Below are positions 36,121 to 44,672 of a stretch of 64,000 nt of DNA, piece after piece. The stretch is from Nocardia cyriacigeorgica (GTDB lineage: Bacteria > Actinomycetota > Actinomycetes > Mycobacteriales > Mycobacteriaceae): positions 62,001-126,000 of the forward strand of contig NZ_JAAGUY010000011.1 in assembly GCF_010868145.1 (NCBI RefSeq), written 5' to 3'. The notes below the pieces were generated by a model. It was not told where the DNA came from. It saw nothing but the letters and a program-made list of their open reading frames with translations, and did no database searches. Each line of letters opens with the position of its first letter. Position 1 is the first letter of the stretch. Made by a program: the position numbers and the translations under genes.

Positions 36121-36404
36121 CGTGCTTCCTCTCGATCGTGTTCATCCAGCGTGCGCCACCAAGTGAGCCCGAAAATCTGTGTCATCACCGCGATTTCGGT
36201 GCTCGACCGTCCGGTGTGCCGCGCGGCGCGCAGGGCAACGGGAATCTGGGCCGCGTGCACCACGGTGCTCAGGAACGCATCGATCCACCACAGTGCGCGC
36301 AGCGCCCGATTGTCCGGTGCCCGGCCCGCGGCCGCCGCAACCAACCCCGCCACCAGGTACAACCAGCCGGCGATCGGAATCGCCCGCAATGCCGTCGTCC
36401 TCAT
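36117..36404 (-). CDS. small membrane protein embedded in the nlt-type operon
   Basis: 95-aa protein with two predicted membrane helices (about IPIAGWLYLVAGLVAAAAG and WIDAFLSTVVHAAQIPVALR) and a charged C-terminus. It overlaps nltC by four bases at its start and nltD by four bases at its stop, so it is almost certainly translated with them. I do not recognise a family. A membrane-localising scaffold for the long-chain enzymes, or an accessory to the MMPL exporter, are both possible. Confidence 0.75.
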   Translation of the reverse strand: MRTTALRAIPIAGWLYLVAGLVAAAAGRAPDNRALRALWWIDAFLSTVVHAAQIPVALRAARHTGRSSTEIAVMTQIFGLTWWRTLDEHDREEAR

Positions 36405-38080
36405 CGTGCCCAGCTCCCGCGCAACTGTTTCGCCGACCACACCGCGAGCTTCTCCCGGCCGATTTTGGCGTTGTGCCGGATATCCACCGGAAACGACGGG
36501 TGGATCAGGAAGTCGTCGACCGCGGCGGTGAGTTCTGAGCGCGCGGCGTCGGCCCGCAGCGCCGACACCACGGTGGCGGTATCCGCACCGGGTTCCGGCT
36601 CCACACACAGCACCGGACGCTGCGCTCCGGCCTCACCCACACCGACCAGCGCGGTGCGGGCCACACCCGCCACGGAATTGAACATCTGCTCCACCTGAAC
36701 GGTGAACATCGGGCCGGAGGCGGTTACCACCCGCTGACTCTTTCGCCCGCAGAACCAGATTCGGCCCAGCTCATCGATCCAGGCCAGGTCACCGGTGCGA
36801 TGCCAGATCCGCGGGCCTTCGGCGATCTTCCCGGCGGCATTGGCCTTGTCCGGCCAGTAGTACCGGGTGCTGACGTTCGGACCGGCAACCACGAGTTCAC
36901 CGATCCCGCGCGAGGAACTCTGTTCGACCCCACGCTGCTCGACATCGTCCCAGGTCGGCAGTGGATCGTCGGTGATGGCGACGATGCGGGCCTCGATCCC
37001 TTCCGATGGCCGCCCGAGGCAGATGCCGTCGCCTCGCCGGGTCCGCTCGACGAGTCCGTCCAGCAGGTCCCGCGATTCGATAGTCGACATGGGGAGGGCT
37101 TCGGTCGAGCCGTACCCGGCATAAACCCTGGCCTCGGCGTGGAGGACTTCGCGCAGCCCGGCGATGCACCAGTGCGGCACCGGCGCACCACCGGAGAACA
37201 CGCTGTCCAAGGTCGGCAGTTGGGTCGGTCGCCGGCGTAGCTCGCGTAGCAGCGGAATCAGCACTGCGGGGGAGGCGAACATGGTGCGCACTCCGAATCG
37301 GTTGATCGCATCGACCACATGCGCCGGATCGGTGGAACCGACCTTGCTCGGGATGAGCGGCGGCAGCACACAGCGCGCGCCGAGCAGTAGATCGAGGATT
37401 CCGACCAGCGGCAGCGTGATCAGCGAGGTGTCCGGCGCGATGCCGTCGCGCGCGGCGTGCACCTGGTCGACCATTGCCGCCAGATTGCCGTGGGTGAGTT
37501 CGACCGCCTTGGCCGGACCGGTACTTCCGGTGGTGAAGGCGATCAGCAGCACCTCGCCCGGGTCGGCCGGTGTGCGATCCGGTTGGACGCCACCCGGCTC
37601 GCTACCCCAGTCGGCGAGGCTGTCCCCACCCCAGCCCCACCTCCTGCCGACGGTGACGCTGGTGCGCACGCGCCGGAAGCTGCGCCGGAACAGCATTCGG
37701 ACCGCATGCGCCTGTGGTATCCCGATGAACGCTTCGGCCTGCACCGCGCGTAGGCAGTGCACCATCCTCCGCAAGCCCATGCCGGGATCGATGACCACCG
37801 GCACCGCGCCGATCTTCAGCAGCCCGAGCATGATTGCGTACAGCTCGGGGCTGGGCAGCACCAGCACGATCGTGCGGGTTCCCGCGGTGACCCCGCGTGC
37901 GGTCAGGCGCTCGGCAATCGTGTCGGACCAGCGGTCCAGGTCGCGGTAGGACAGTGCCCGGTATTCCGGTGTTCCGGCCTCGGGGACGTGCGCGGGGAAG
38001 ATGACCGCGTCACGGTCCGGGTCGGCCTGCGCGACCGCCCGGAACCGGTCGATCGCCTGCCAGTAGGTCGCCGTCCTCAC
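36401..38080 (-). CDS. nltC: AMP-dependent beta-lactone synthetase, NltC/OleC-like
   Basis: 559-aa ANL-superfamily adenylating enzyme. The P-loop is FTTGSTGPAKAVELTHGN, A5 is YAGYGSTEALP, A7 RTGDLAWIDELGRIWFCGRK, and the C-terminal FPVDIRHNAKIGREKLAVW is diagnostic for OleC rather than for acyl-CoA synthetases. IDPGMGLRRMVHCL is also an OleC signature. OleC adenylates the beta-hydroxy acid and closes a cis-beta-lactone instead of making a thioester. With no OleB decarboxylase gene nearby, the lactone should be the end product, as in nocardiolactone biosynthesis. GTG start in a GTGA overlap with nltB. Confidence 0.92.
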   Translation of the reverse strand: MRTATYWQAIDRFRAVAQADPDRDAVIFPAHVPEAGTPEYRALSYRDLDRWSDTIAERLTARGVTAGTRTIVLVLPSPELYAIMLGLLKIGAVPVVIDPGMGLRRMVHCLRAVQAEAFIGIPQAHAVRMLFRRSFRRVRTSVTVGRRWGWGGDSLADWGSEPGGVQPDRTPADPGEVLLIAFTTGSTGPAKAVELTHGNLAAMVDQVHAARDGIAPDTSLITLPLVGILDLLLGARCVLPPLIPSKVGSTDPAHVVDAINRFGVRTMFASPAVLIPLLRELRRRPTQLPTLDSVFSGGAPVPHWCIAGLREVLHAEARVYAGYGSTEALPMSTIESRDLLDGLVERTRRGDGICLGRPSEGIEARIVAITDDPLPTWDDVEQRGVEQSSSRGIGELVVAGPNVSTRYYWPDKANAAGKIAEGPRIWHRTGDLAWIDELGRIWFCGRKSQRVVTASGPMFTVQVEQMFNSVAGVARTALVGVGEAGAQRPVLCVEPEPGADTATVVSALRADAARSELTAAVDDFLIHPSFPVDIRHNAKIGREKLAVWSAKQLRGSWAR

Positions 38081-39000
38081 GCGGCGACTCCGGCGGTGCC
38101 CGCGCGGGAGGGCAGCCGGTACAGCACCGCCGCCGCCGAGGGGCCCGCGCCTGCGGCGACGAACAGTACGTGTGTGTGCTCGCTCAGGCCGTCGCGTGCG
38201 GCGGCCAGGTCGTAGGCCTGGGTCAGGGACGCGGTGTGTGGGTCGCCGTCGGTGAGATCGGGCAGCAAAACGGATTCGGCGGCGATACCGAGCGATTCGG
38301 CCAGCCGGGCGGGGAACGCCGCGCTCGGTGTGGAGGCGATGAGCGCGGTCCTGGTCAGATCGGCATGGCCGGAGTCGGCCAGCGCGGCAAGCGCCGCCTC
38401 GGTGGCGAGGGCCAGCAACCGCTGCTCGGCATCCGGCTCGCGAACTACCGTCATCAGGCTACGACCCGCAGTACCCATGGTCGCGGTGTCGACGTACGCC
38501 TCGATCGCGGGTCCGCCGGCGCCGCTGAGGCTGTGCACCCGGCCGAAACCTTCGGTGCCGTCGGTGGATTCGAGGAGTAGGGCCGCACCCGAGCTCGCGT
38601 ACGGGAAATCCTCGGTGGCGGCGGTCCGGGTCAGCGAGGGGTGGGTGTCGCCGGAGACGATCAGCACATGGCTCGCGCCGCCGGTCTCCAGGATCGCCGA
38701 CCCGACCCGGACGGCGTCGAGCACGCCGACCGCGCCGTTCATCAGATCGAAGGAGAACGTCCGCGGATCGTCCACACCGTACTCGAGTCCGATGCCCGCG
38801 GCCTTCTGGATCAATGCGGAGACCGCGGGCTCCACTGTATTGGAGTCGCGGAACACGCCCGCGTTGATCAGCACGCCGACCTGTTCCGGTCGAACTCCGG
38901 CCCGTTCCAGGCAGTGCCGTGCGGCGCGGCCGCTGTTCTCGACGACGCTGCGGGTGTCGTCGGCACTGCTGACTGCGGTGGCGGTGATACGCACGCCCAT
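38077..39000 (-). CDS. nltB: KAS-III/OleA-like subunit lacking the catalytic cysteine, NltB-like
   Basis: 307-aa thiolase-fold protein related to 3-oxoacyl-ACP synthase III. The segment aligned with the nucleophile of NltA reads FDLMNGAVGVL, with Ala90 where Cys is expected, so it cannot form an acyl-enzyme. A VEP motif (Glu57) aligns with the EP motif whose Glu is contributed across the dimer interface in OleA. In the described nocardiolactone system NltA and NltB act as a heterodimer; this fits. The ATG at 39000 is preceded by GAAGGTG; a GTG at 39006 is possible. Confidence 0.85.
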   Translation of the reverse strand: MGVRITATAVSSADDTRSVVENSGRAARHCLERAGVRPEQVGVLINAGVFRDSNTVEPAVSALIQKAAGIGLEYGVDDPRTFSFDLMNGAVGVLDAVRVGSAILETGGASHVLIVSGDTHPSLTRTAATEDFPYASSGAALLLESTDGTEGFGRVHSLSGAGGPAIEAYVDTATMGTAGRSLMTVVREPDAEQRLLALATEAALAALADSGHADLTRTALIASTPSAAFPARLAESLGIAAESVLLPDLTDGDPHTASLTQAYDLAAARDGLSEHTHVLFVAAGAGPSAAAVLYRLPSRAGTAGVAA

Positions 39001-39002
39001 GA

Positions 39003-40052
39003 TCACACCTTCAGGGAGGAGATAGTGGTGGACAGGAAACCGGTGACGACCCCGGAGGCCGCCGGGATCATCAAGACCTTCGACCCGGCCGGAATGCCGG
39101 CATCGCCGAGCTGATCGTGCAGCACGATGAAATGCGATGTGGTGGAAGTGTTTCCGTACTTGTGAATGACATTGAGATCCGGTGGCATCGGCGTGCCGAA
39201 CTCCCGCTCACCGATCGCGTTCATGTACGGGACCGCGGCCGCGCCGAACTGGTGGTGGATGATGTAGTCGAATTCCTCGTCGGCGAAGGAGCGCCCGCGG
39301 GCGGCGAGAAAATCGCGCTGGGTGTCGGTCCACAGCAGAAACCGGGACTCGTTGTGCATCTTGCGGTTATCGGTGTAGAGCGCGACGCCCTGGGTCTTGT
39401 CGCTTGGCATACCGAGGCACAGATGCGAGTACTCCGACGCGGTCATCATCTCGATGTAGTGGATCTTGTCGGCGTCGTCGACGGCCTGATCGAGCACGAG
39501 CGCGCATCCGGAATCGCCGACGGTGAGCGAAGCGAATTGCAGATCGTATTTTTCCGAGATCTCGTTCACGGCGGTATCGGAAATGGGTGTAATGGCTTCA
39601 CCGCTGACGACGAGGCCATTGCGTACTGCACCGGAACGAATCATGCGATCGAGAATGTATGTGCCGGTGAGCATTCCTGCGCAGGCATTCGAGATATCGA
39701 AGGTGATCGCCTGTGTCGCGCCGAGCGCCCGTCCGATCGATGATGCGAACGACGGCTCCATGTACATCCGAGTTGCGTTCTTGCTGCGGGTGATCGACGT
39801 GGAGATGATGACGTCGATGTCCGCGGCCGCATATCGTGACCTGGATAAACAGTCGGTAGCGGCGGCGACGGCGAGAGTGAACGAGTCCTCATGACTGTCC
39901 GGGCGAGTGTCGCGGACGCGGCGTTCCTTGACGCCCGTGATCCGTTCGAGGTCGAATGACGGCGGAATTGCCAACTGGGACAACACCTCATCGGTGGTTA
40001 CCACGTTCGAAGGCAGATAGGCGCCGATGGATTCGAATCGAGAATGCAGCAC
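39003..40052 (-). CDS. nltA: OleA-like fatty acyl condensing enzyme, NltA-like
   Basis: 349-aa KAS-III/OleA-type thiolase-superfamily enzyme. The triad is visible: Cys124 in ISNACAGM, His266/267 in IIHHQFGAAA, and Asn301 in KYGNTSTTSH; Glu99 (YMEPSF) matches the OleA glutamate. OleA joins two fatty acyl-CoAs head to head in a non-decarboxylative Claisen condensation to a 2-alkyl-3-keto acid. First gene of the leftward operon. GTG start at 40052 with CAGGAG upstream. Confidence 0.9.
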   Translation of the reverse strand: MLHSRFESIGAYLPSNVVTTDEVLSQLAIPPSFDLERITGVKERRVRDTRPDSHEDSFTLAVAAATDCLSRSRYAAADIDVIISTSITRSKNATRMYMEPSFASSIGRALGATQAITFDISNACAGMLTGTYILDRMIRSGAVRNGLVVSGEAITPISDTAVNEISEKYDLQFASLTVGDSGCALVLDQAVDDADKIHYIEMMTASEYSHLCLGMPSDKTQGVALYTDNRKMHNESRFLLWTDTQRDFLAARGRSFADEEFDYIIHHQFGAAAVPYMNAIGEREFGTPMPPDLNVIHKYGNTSTTSHFIVLHDQLGDAGIPAGSKVLMIPAASGVVTGFLSTTISSLKV

Positions 40053-40419
40053 GTGTGCTCCTGAAATCGATGACGAATGCGTTCGGGGGATCGTTCCTGA
40101 TGGTCGACGCCGCGGACATTACCCGACGGTAACTACCGCCGTGATCCGCTGAACTGGCGAACTGTCCTGCGACGCCGAAGGATTGAATTGCCTGTATCGT
40201 GTGGTATCACTAAACCGGTCACCGATTGGCTATGGTGCCCTGGTGATTCGATGCCCTGCTGAAGGGAACGTTGCAGTTCCTTACTTGCCGCGCCCGCTCA
40301 TCCGGCGAATGTTCAGCTAACGCCCTGGAGGGGTGTGGACGGTCCTCGGGTTCAGGGCGCGCTGTGAGTGACTTCACTGTGCGCGAAAGGGTTCAGGCCT
40401 GCGTGGGAAGGTGTCGCGA
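40053..40419. promoter_or_regulatory. 367-base non-coding region upstream of the nlt-type operon
   Basis: No credible gene. It must hold the nltA promoter. Visible elements are an inverted repeat GGAAC-N6-GTTCC (40265-40280), a GGTA-AC-TACC near-palindrome (about 40128-40137), and an AT-richer stretch around 40180-40225 that contains GTATC twice ten bases apart. I could not assign -35/-10 boxes securely. Confidence 0.4.
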
Positions 40420-41103
40420 TCACTGTGGCGCAGCTGGAAATATCCCGGGTAGCTCCATCGCGTAGGTCAGATCGTCGGTATTGCCCAGGGTTGCCAGGAC
40501 GACGCGGATCATGGTGATGCGTGCCGCGGCGACCGTCTCCGGGGCCGGTTCGGAACCGGGTTCGGCGCCGGCCGAGATGCGATAGACGACGTACTCGCAG
40601 ACCTGTAGCGCGGCATCCAGATCCAGGGGAGACGGGATCGGCCGGCCGAGCTCGGTGAACTTCTCCCGCACGATGGCGCGGATGTCGTCGAGGGCGCGTT
40701 CCCGGTAACCGGAGACGGGGGATCCCGGATCGTGGAGTTCGGCGAACAGCGGGCGGAGCATGACGCCGTGGCCGCGGGCCCAGTCCAGGAAGGCATCGAT
40801 GAGGCGGATGCCGAGCTCGACACCTTCGGTGGTGACGGTCAGTGCGTTGCGGATGCCGTCGACGAGGCCGTCATTGGAGGCGTCGAGTATCACCAGTAGC
40901 GGTTCGGTGGCATTGGCGAAGTAGCGATAGAACGTCGGCCGGGCCAGTCCGGCCTGCTCGATGATCTGGGCGACGCTCAGTCCGCGCGTCCCCGTCCGGC
41001 TGAACACCTCGGCGGTGGCCAGCACAATCCGTGCCCGAACCTCTTCGGCTTGCTGCTTGGTCTGGCGCGGCCTGCCGCGGCGCGCGGCGGTGGTCTCAGA
41101 CAT
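40420..41103 (-). CDS. TetR/AcrR family transcriptional regulator
   Basis: 227-aa regulator with a basic N-terminal arm (ARRGRPRQTKQQAEEVR) and HTH SVAQIIEQAGLARPTFYRYF around residues 43-62. The C-terminal ligand domain is not diagnostic. It is divergent from the aldehyde dehydrogenase/SDR pair, with a 12-base perfect palindrome at 41188-41199 between them. It lies upstream of the nlt operon on the same strand but separated by 367 bases, so the aldehyde dehydrogenase operon is the likelier target. Confidence 0.9.
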   Translation of the reverse strand: MSETTAARRGRPRQTKQQAEEVRARIVLATAEVFSRTGTRGLSVAQIIEQAGLARPTFYRYFANATEPLLVILDASNDGLVDGIRNALTVTTEGVELGIRLIDAFLDWARGHGVMLRPLFAELHDPGSPVSGYRERALDDIRAIVREKFTELGRPIPSPLDLDAALQVCEYVVYRISAGAEPGSEPAPETVAAARITMIRVVLATLGNTDDLTYAMELPGIFPAAPQ

Positions 41104-41156
41104 GGCCGACCTTCATACCGCGGATCGGTTCATGGCTCTCGTGCACACCCGAGAGC

Positions 41157-41199
41157 TTGACACGGAGCTCGTCACGCATATTAATCTAACACTAGTGTT
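41157..41199 (+). promoter_or_regulatory. sigma-70-type promoter overlapped by a TetR palindromic operator
   Basis: TTGACA (41157-41162), 17 bases, then ATTAAT (41180-41185) form a good housekeeping-type promoter for the aldehyde dehydrogenase gene. A perfect palindrome AACACTAGTGTT (41188-41199) lies just downstream across the expected transcription start. It has partly symmetric TAATCT/CAATTA flanks. Binding there would block transcription. Confidence 0.72.
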
Positions 41200-41233
41200 C
41201 AATTAATCCGCCGAACCCAGGAGAAGGCCGATC

Positions 41234-42802
41234 ATGACGACTGCCCGGCACGCCGACGCCGAAGCGCTGTCCCCGGCGCTGGTGAAACCGCTGCTCGCCC
41301 GTGCCGCCGCGGGTGGTGCGCCGTCGGTGGAGGTCTTCGCCCCCGCGACCGGCCACAAGATCGCCGACCTGCCGCAGTCCTCGACCGGTGATATCGATGC
41401 CGCCTTCGCACGCGCCCGCCAGGCGCAGCGGGCGTGGGCGGCGCGCCCGATCCGGGAGCGGGTCGCGGTGCTGCGCCGCTTCCACGACATCGTGTTGAAG
41501 GAACAGGACACGATCCTCGACATCGTGCAGACCGAGACCGGCAAGTCGCGTGTGCACGCCTTCGACGAGGTCGGCGACGTCGCCGTCAACTCCCGCTACT
41601 ACGCCTCGGTCGCGCAGAGACTGCTGGCGAACCGCAAGCCGCGCGGTGTGCTGCCGGTGCTGACCAAGATCGATGTCCGCAACCGGCCCAAGGGCGTCGT
41701 CGCGGTCATCTCGCCGTGGAACTATCCGCTCGCGCTCGCCGTCTCCGACGCGCTGCCCGCCCTCGTCGCCGGCAACGCCGTGGTCGGCCGGCCCGACAAC
41801 CAGACCGCGCTGACCGCACTGTGGGCCGTGGACGCCGCCGAACGCGCCGGACTGCCCGCCGACCTGTGGCAGATCGTGCTCGGTCGCGGTTCGGTCATCG
41901 GTGGTGAGGTCATCGGCCGCGCCGACTACGTCGACTACACCGGCTCCAGCGCCACCGGCCGCACCATCGCCAAGCAGGCAGGTGAACGCCTCATCGGGTG
42001 CTCGCTCGAACTCGGCGGCAAGAATCCATTGCTGGTGCTGTCGGACGCCGATGTGTCAGTGGCCGCCAAGACCGCTGTGCGGGCCTGCTTCTCCTCGGCC
42101 GGTCAGCTGTGTGAATCCATGGAGCGCATCTACGTCCACGACGCGGTCTACGACCGGTTCGTGCGTGAATTCGTCGCCAACGTGGAGGCGTTGAAGCTCG
42201 GCGCCGATCTCGACTACCGCAACGATATGGGCTCGCTGACCTTCCAGCGTCAGCTCGATACGGTGCGCGCGCACGTCGACGACGCGGTCGCCAAGGGCGC
42301 CACGGTGCTCGCAGGCGGTCAGCATCGTCCCGATCTCGGTCCGTACTTCTACGAACCAACGGTGCTCGCGAATGTGGCGCCGGGGATGACGGTGTATCGC
42401 GAGGAAACGTTCGGCCCGGTCGTGTCGGTGTACCGCGTCGGCAGTGACGACGAAGCCGTCGAACAGGCCAATGACACCGTCTACGGGCTCAACGCCAGCG
42501 TCTGGACCAAGGACACGGCACGCGGACGTGCGGTTGCCGCGCAGATCAATGCCGGTTCGGTCAATGTCAACGAAGGCTTCATCGCCGCCTGGGGCAGCGC
42601 CGACGCGCCGTCCGGCGGTCTCGGCATCTCCGGCACCGGCCGCAGGCACGGCCCCGAAGGCCTCCTCAAATACATCGACACCCAGACGATCGCGGTGCAG
42701 CGGGTGCTGCCGATCGGACCGCTGCCCGGGATGTCGGAAGAGCTGTGGTCCAAGACCATGACGCTGTACTTCGGCCTCATGAAGACACTGCGCCAGAAGT
42801 GA
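41234..42802 (+). CDS. aldehyde dehydrogenase, succinate-semialdehyde dehydrogenase-like
   Basis: 522-aa NAD(P)-dependent aldehyde dehydrogenase. The general base is in SLELGGKNPLLVL (Glu259) and the catalytic Cys293 in FSSAGQLCESMERIYV. The NAD-binding region has VISPWNYPLALAVSDALPAL, and FGPVVSVY is near the C-terminus. It resembles actinobacterial succinate-semialdehyde dehydrogenases (GabD2 type), but long-chain aldehydes are equally plausible given the SDR partner. First gene of an operon under the TetR palindrome; the SDR gene follows after 37 bases. Confidence 0.9.
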   Translation: MTTARHADAEALSPALVKPLLARAAAGGAPSVEVFAPATGHKIADLPQSSTGDIDAAFARARQAQRAWAARPIRERVAVLRRFHDIVLKEQDTILDIVQTETGKSRVHAFDEVGDVAVNSRYYASVAQRLLANRKPRGVLPVLTKIDVRNRPKGVVAVISPWNYPLALAVSDALPALVAGNAVVGRPDNQTALTALWAVDAAERAGLPADLWQIVLGRGSVIGGEVIGRADYVDYTGSSATGRTIAKQAGERLIGCSLELGGKNPLLVLSDADVSVAAKTAVRACFSSAGQLCESMERIYVHDAVYDRFVREFVANVEALKLGADLDYRNDMGSLTFQRQLDTVRAHVDDAVAKGATVLAGGQHRPDLGPYFYEPTVLANVAPGMTVYREETFGPVVSVYRVGSDDEAVEQANDTVYGLNASVWTKDTARGRAVAAQINAGSVNVNEGFIAAWGSADAPSGGLGISGTGRRHGPEGLLKYIDTQTIAVQRVLPIGPLPGMSEELWSKTMTLYFGLMKTLRQK

Positions 42803-42839
42803 CCGGCACCAACCACACGTCGAACAAGGGATGGGATTG

Positions 42840-43667
42840 ATGAAACTGGACACGGTCGCGGGCAAGAAGGTCCTCGTCACCGGCGCCGCCATGGGCCTGG
42901 GCAAACTGTTCGCCGAACGTGCTGTGCGCGAGGGCGCCGCGGCGGTGGTGCTGTGGGATATCAACGAGGCCGCGCTGAAGGACACCGCCGCCGAACTGAC
43001 TGCCATCGGAGGCACCGTCCACCACTATGTGGTCGACGTTTCCGCCCCCGCGGCCATCGCTGAGTCCGCGGCGGCCGTGCGCACCGAGGTCGGCGACATC
43101 GACATCCTGATCAACAACGCCGGAATCGTGCGCGGCAACACCTACTTCTGGGAAACCACCGACCGCGCCGACATCGACAAAACCATGGCGATCAACTCGC
43201 TGGCCCCGATGTATGTGACCCTCGAATTCCTGCCCGCCATGGTCGCGGGCAGCGGCGAGGCGCGCGTACTGACCATCGCCTCCTCGGCCGGGCTGGTGTC
43301 GAACCCCCGGATGAGCGTGTACGCCGCATCCAAGTGGGCGGCACTGGGCTGGTCGGATTCGGTGCGCATCGAGCTCGAGCAGGCGGGCCACGATCACGTC
43401 AAGGTGACCACGGTCTGCCCGACCTATATCGACACCGGAATGTTCGACGGCGCCAAGGGTTTCCTGTTCACCCCGATCCTGAAGCAGGACGAGGTCGTGG
43501 AGACCTCCTGGCAGGAGATGAAGAGTGGTGGGGCGCTGGTCATCCTGCCGTGGACCTCACGGCTGAACAAGGCCCTGTCGGGACTGCTGCCGATCAAGGT
43601 CCGCGACCTGTTCCTCAATGCGGTTGGCGTGTACCACTCGATGGACGAGTTCACCGGGCGCAAGTAG
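42840..43667 (+). CDS. short-chain dehydrogenase/reductase
   Basis: 275-aa classical SDR. The cofactor motif is TGAAMGLGKLFAER, with NNAGIVRG in the third block. The catalytic Ser lies in TIASSAGLVSN and Tyr161/Lys165 in YAASK. An Asp after strand beta2 (VVLWDINEAA) favours NAD over NADP. The C-terminal part (LLPIKVRDLFLNAVGVYHSM) resembles retinol-dehydrogenase-like SDRs with hydrophobic substrates. Probably converts an alcohol to the aldehyde oxidised by the preceding dehydrogenase. The ATG at 42840 is preferred over 42831 on ribosome-binding-site spacing. Confidence 0.88.
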   Translation: MKLDTVAGKKVLVTGAAMGLGKLFAERAVREGAAAVVLWDINEAALKDTAAELTAIGGTVHHYVVDVSAPAAIAESAAAVRTEVGDIDILINNAGIVRGNTYFWETTDRADIDKTMAINSLAPMYVTLEFLPAMVAGSGEARVLTIASSAGLVSNPRMSVYAASKWAALGWSDSVRIELEQAGHDHVKVTTVCPTYIDTGMFDGAKGFLFTPILKQDEVVETSWQEMKSGGALVILPWTSRLNKALSGLLPIKVRDLFLNAVGVYHSMDEFTGRK

Positions 43668-43677
43668 GTTCCCATGC

Positions 43678-43707
43678 CCCGGCGCGGCGTGAGTGTGCTG
43701 CGCCGGG
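43678..43707. terminator. stem-loop terminator between convergent genes
   Basis: CCCGGCGC (43678-43685) pairs with GCGCCGGG (43700-43707) around a 14-base loop that could pair further. It lies between the SDR and methyltransferase gene ends. Confidence 0.6.
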
Positions 43708-43723
43708 AGCGTGTGCGGGCGAA

Positions 43724-44521
43724 TTACCGGGTGCAGATGATGACGGTCGCGTACAGGTCGGGGGAGTGGGCGATCCTCGGAATGAGACCCGCACCGGTGG
43801 CAATCGCCGTGGCGGTAGGTCTTTGCTCCTCGCTGATCTCGACCAGCAGATGACCGCCGGGAGCCAGCCATTCGGGCGCTTCCGCGGCGACGCGGCGGAA
43901 GATGTCGAGCCCGTCGTCGCCGCCGTCGAGCGCGTTCGCCGGTTCGTGATCGCGCGCCTCGGGTGGCATCCACTCCATCTCGCTCGACGGCACATACGGC
44001 GTGTTGCAGAGCAAGATGTCGATCCGCCCGCGCAACTGCGACGGTAGCGCCGCGAACAGATCACCTTCGTAGGCTCGTCCACCGACCGCTGCCAGGTTCT
44101 CGCGGGCACATGCCACGGCGACGGGATCGATATCGGCCGCGTTCAGCTCGATCCGCGATGTCTCATCCGCCAGTTCACTCACCAGCGCGAGGCCGAGCGC
44201 GCCCGACCCGCAGCACAGATCCACGACCACGAGGTCATCGCGACTCTCCGCGTGTGCAAGGGCTACCGCCTCGTCGACCAGGAATGCCGTGCGCTGACGC
44301 GGCACGAACACCCCGGTCCGTACGCCGACCCGAATGCCGCGGAACTCGACCCAGCCGAGCAGATGCTCGAGCGGAACCCCCGAGACACGCTGCGCGACGA
44401 GCTGATCGAGTTCGTCCGCCGACCGCGTCGCCTCGGTCAGCAGGCGTGCCTCGTCCTCGGCGAAGACGCAGCCTGCCGCGCGTAGACGGGTGACGATCTC
44501 GCTGGTATCCACCGTGTTCAC
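43724..44521 (-). CDS. putative protein N5-glutamine methyltransferase (PrmC/HemK-like)
   Basis: 265-aa SAM-dependent methyltransferase. The SAM motif is VVDLCCGSGALGLAL (about 99-113), and the active-site motif is NTPY (173-176), replacing the usual NPPY of glutamine methyltransferases. An N-terminal helical domain typical of PrmC is present (AGCVFAEDEARLLTEA). Canonical PrmC methylates release-factor glutamines; this is the divergent actinobacterial paralogue class annotated as putative protein N(5)-glutamine methyltransferase, so the substrate is uncertain. GTG start at 44521 is chosen because it immediately precedes the conserved N-terminus. Confidence 0.82.
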   Translation of the reverse strand: MNTVDTSEIVTRLRAAGCVFAEDEARLLTEATRSADELDQLVAQRVSGVPLEHLLGWVEFRGIRVGVRTGVFVPRQRTAFLVDEAVALAHAESRDDLVVVDLCCGSGALGLALVSELADETSRIELNAADIDPVAVACARENLAAVGGRAYEGDLFAALPSQLRGRIDILLCNTPYVPSSEMEWMPPEARDHEPANALDGGDDGLDIFRRVAAEAPEWLAPGGHLLVEISEEQRPTATAIATGAGLIPRIAHSPDLYATVIICTR

Positions 44522-44672
44522 CGGCCCAGTCTGCCGTGGCGTGCGCCTGAGCCGCATCTCGATTATCGAGCCGGCCCGTGACGAGACCGCGGAAGCGCTC
44601 GCGGACTCGGCATCGCTGCCCGACAGCCGGGAGTGAACGGTGCGCGGTGCCGCAGGTGGACGAGGTCGTGTC

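Noticed and set aside
40271..40465. 64-codon frame upstream of the nlt operon
   Set aside because: Cys/Ser/Arg-rich, no ribosome binding site, overlaps the end of the TetR gene.
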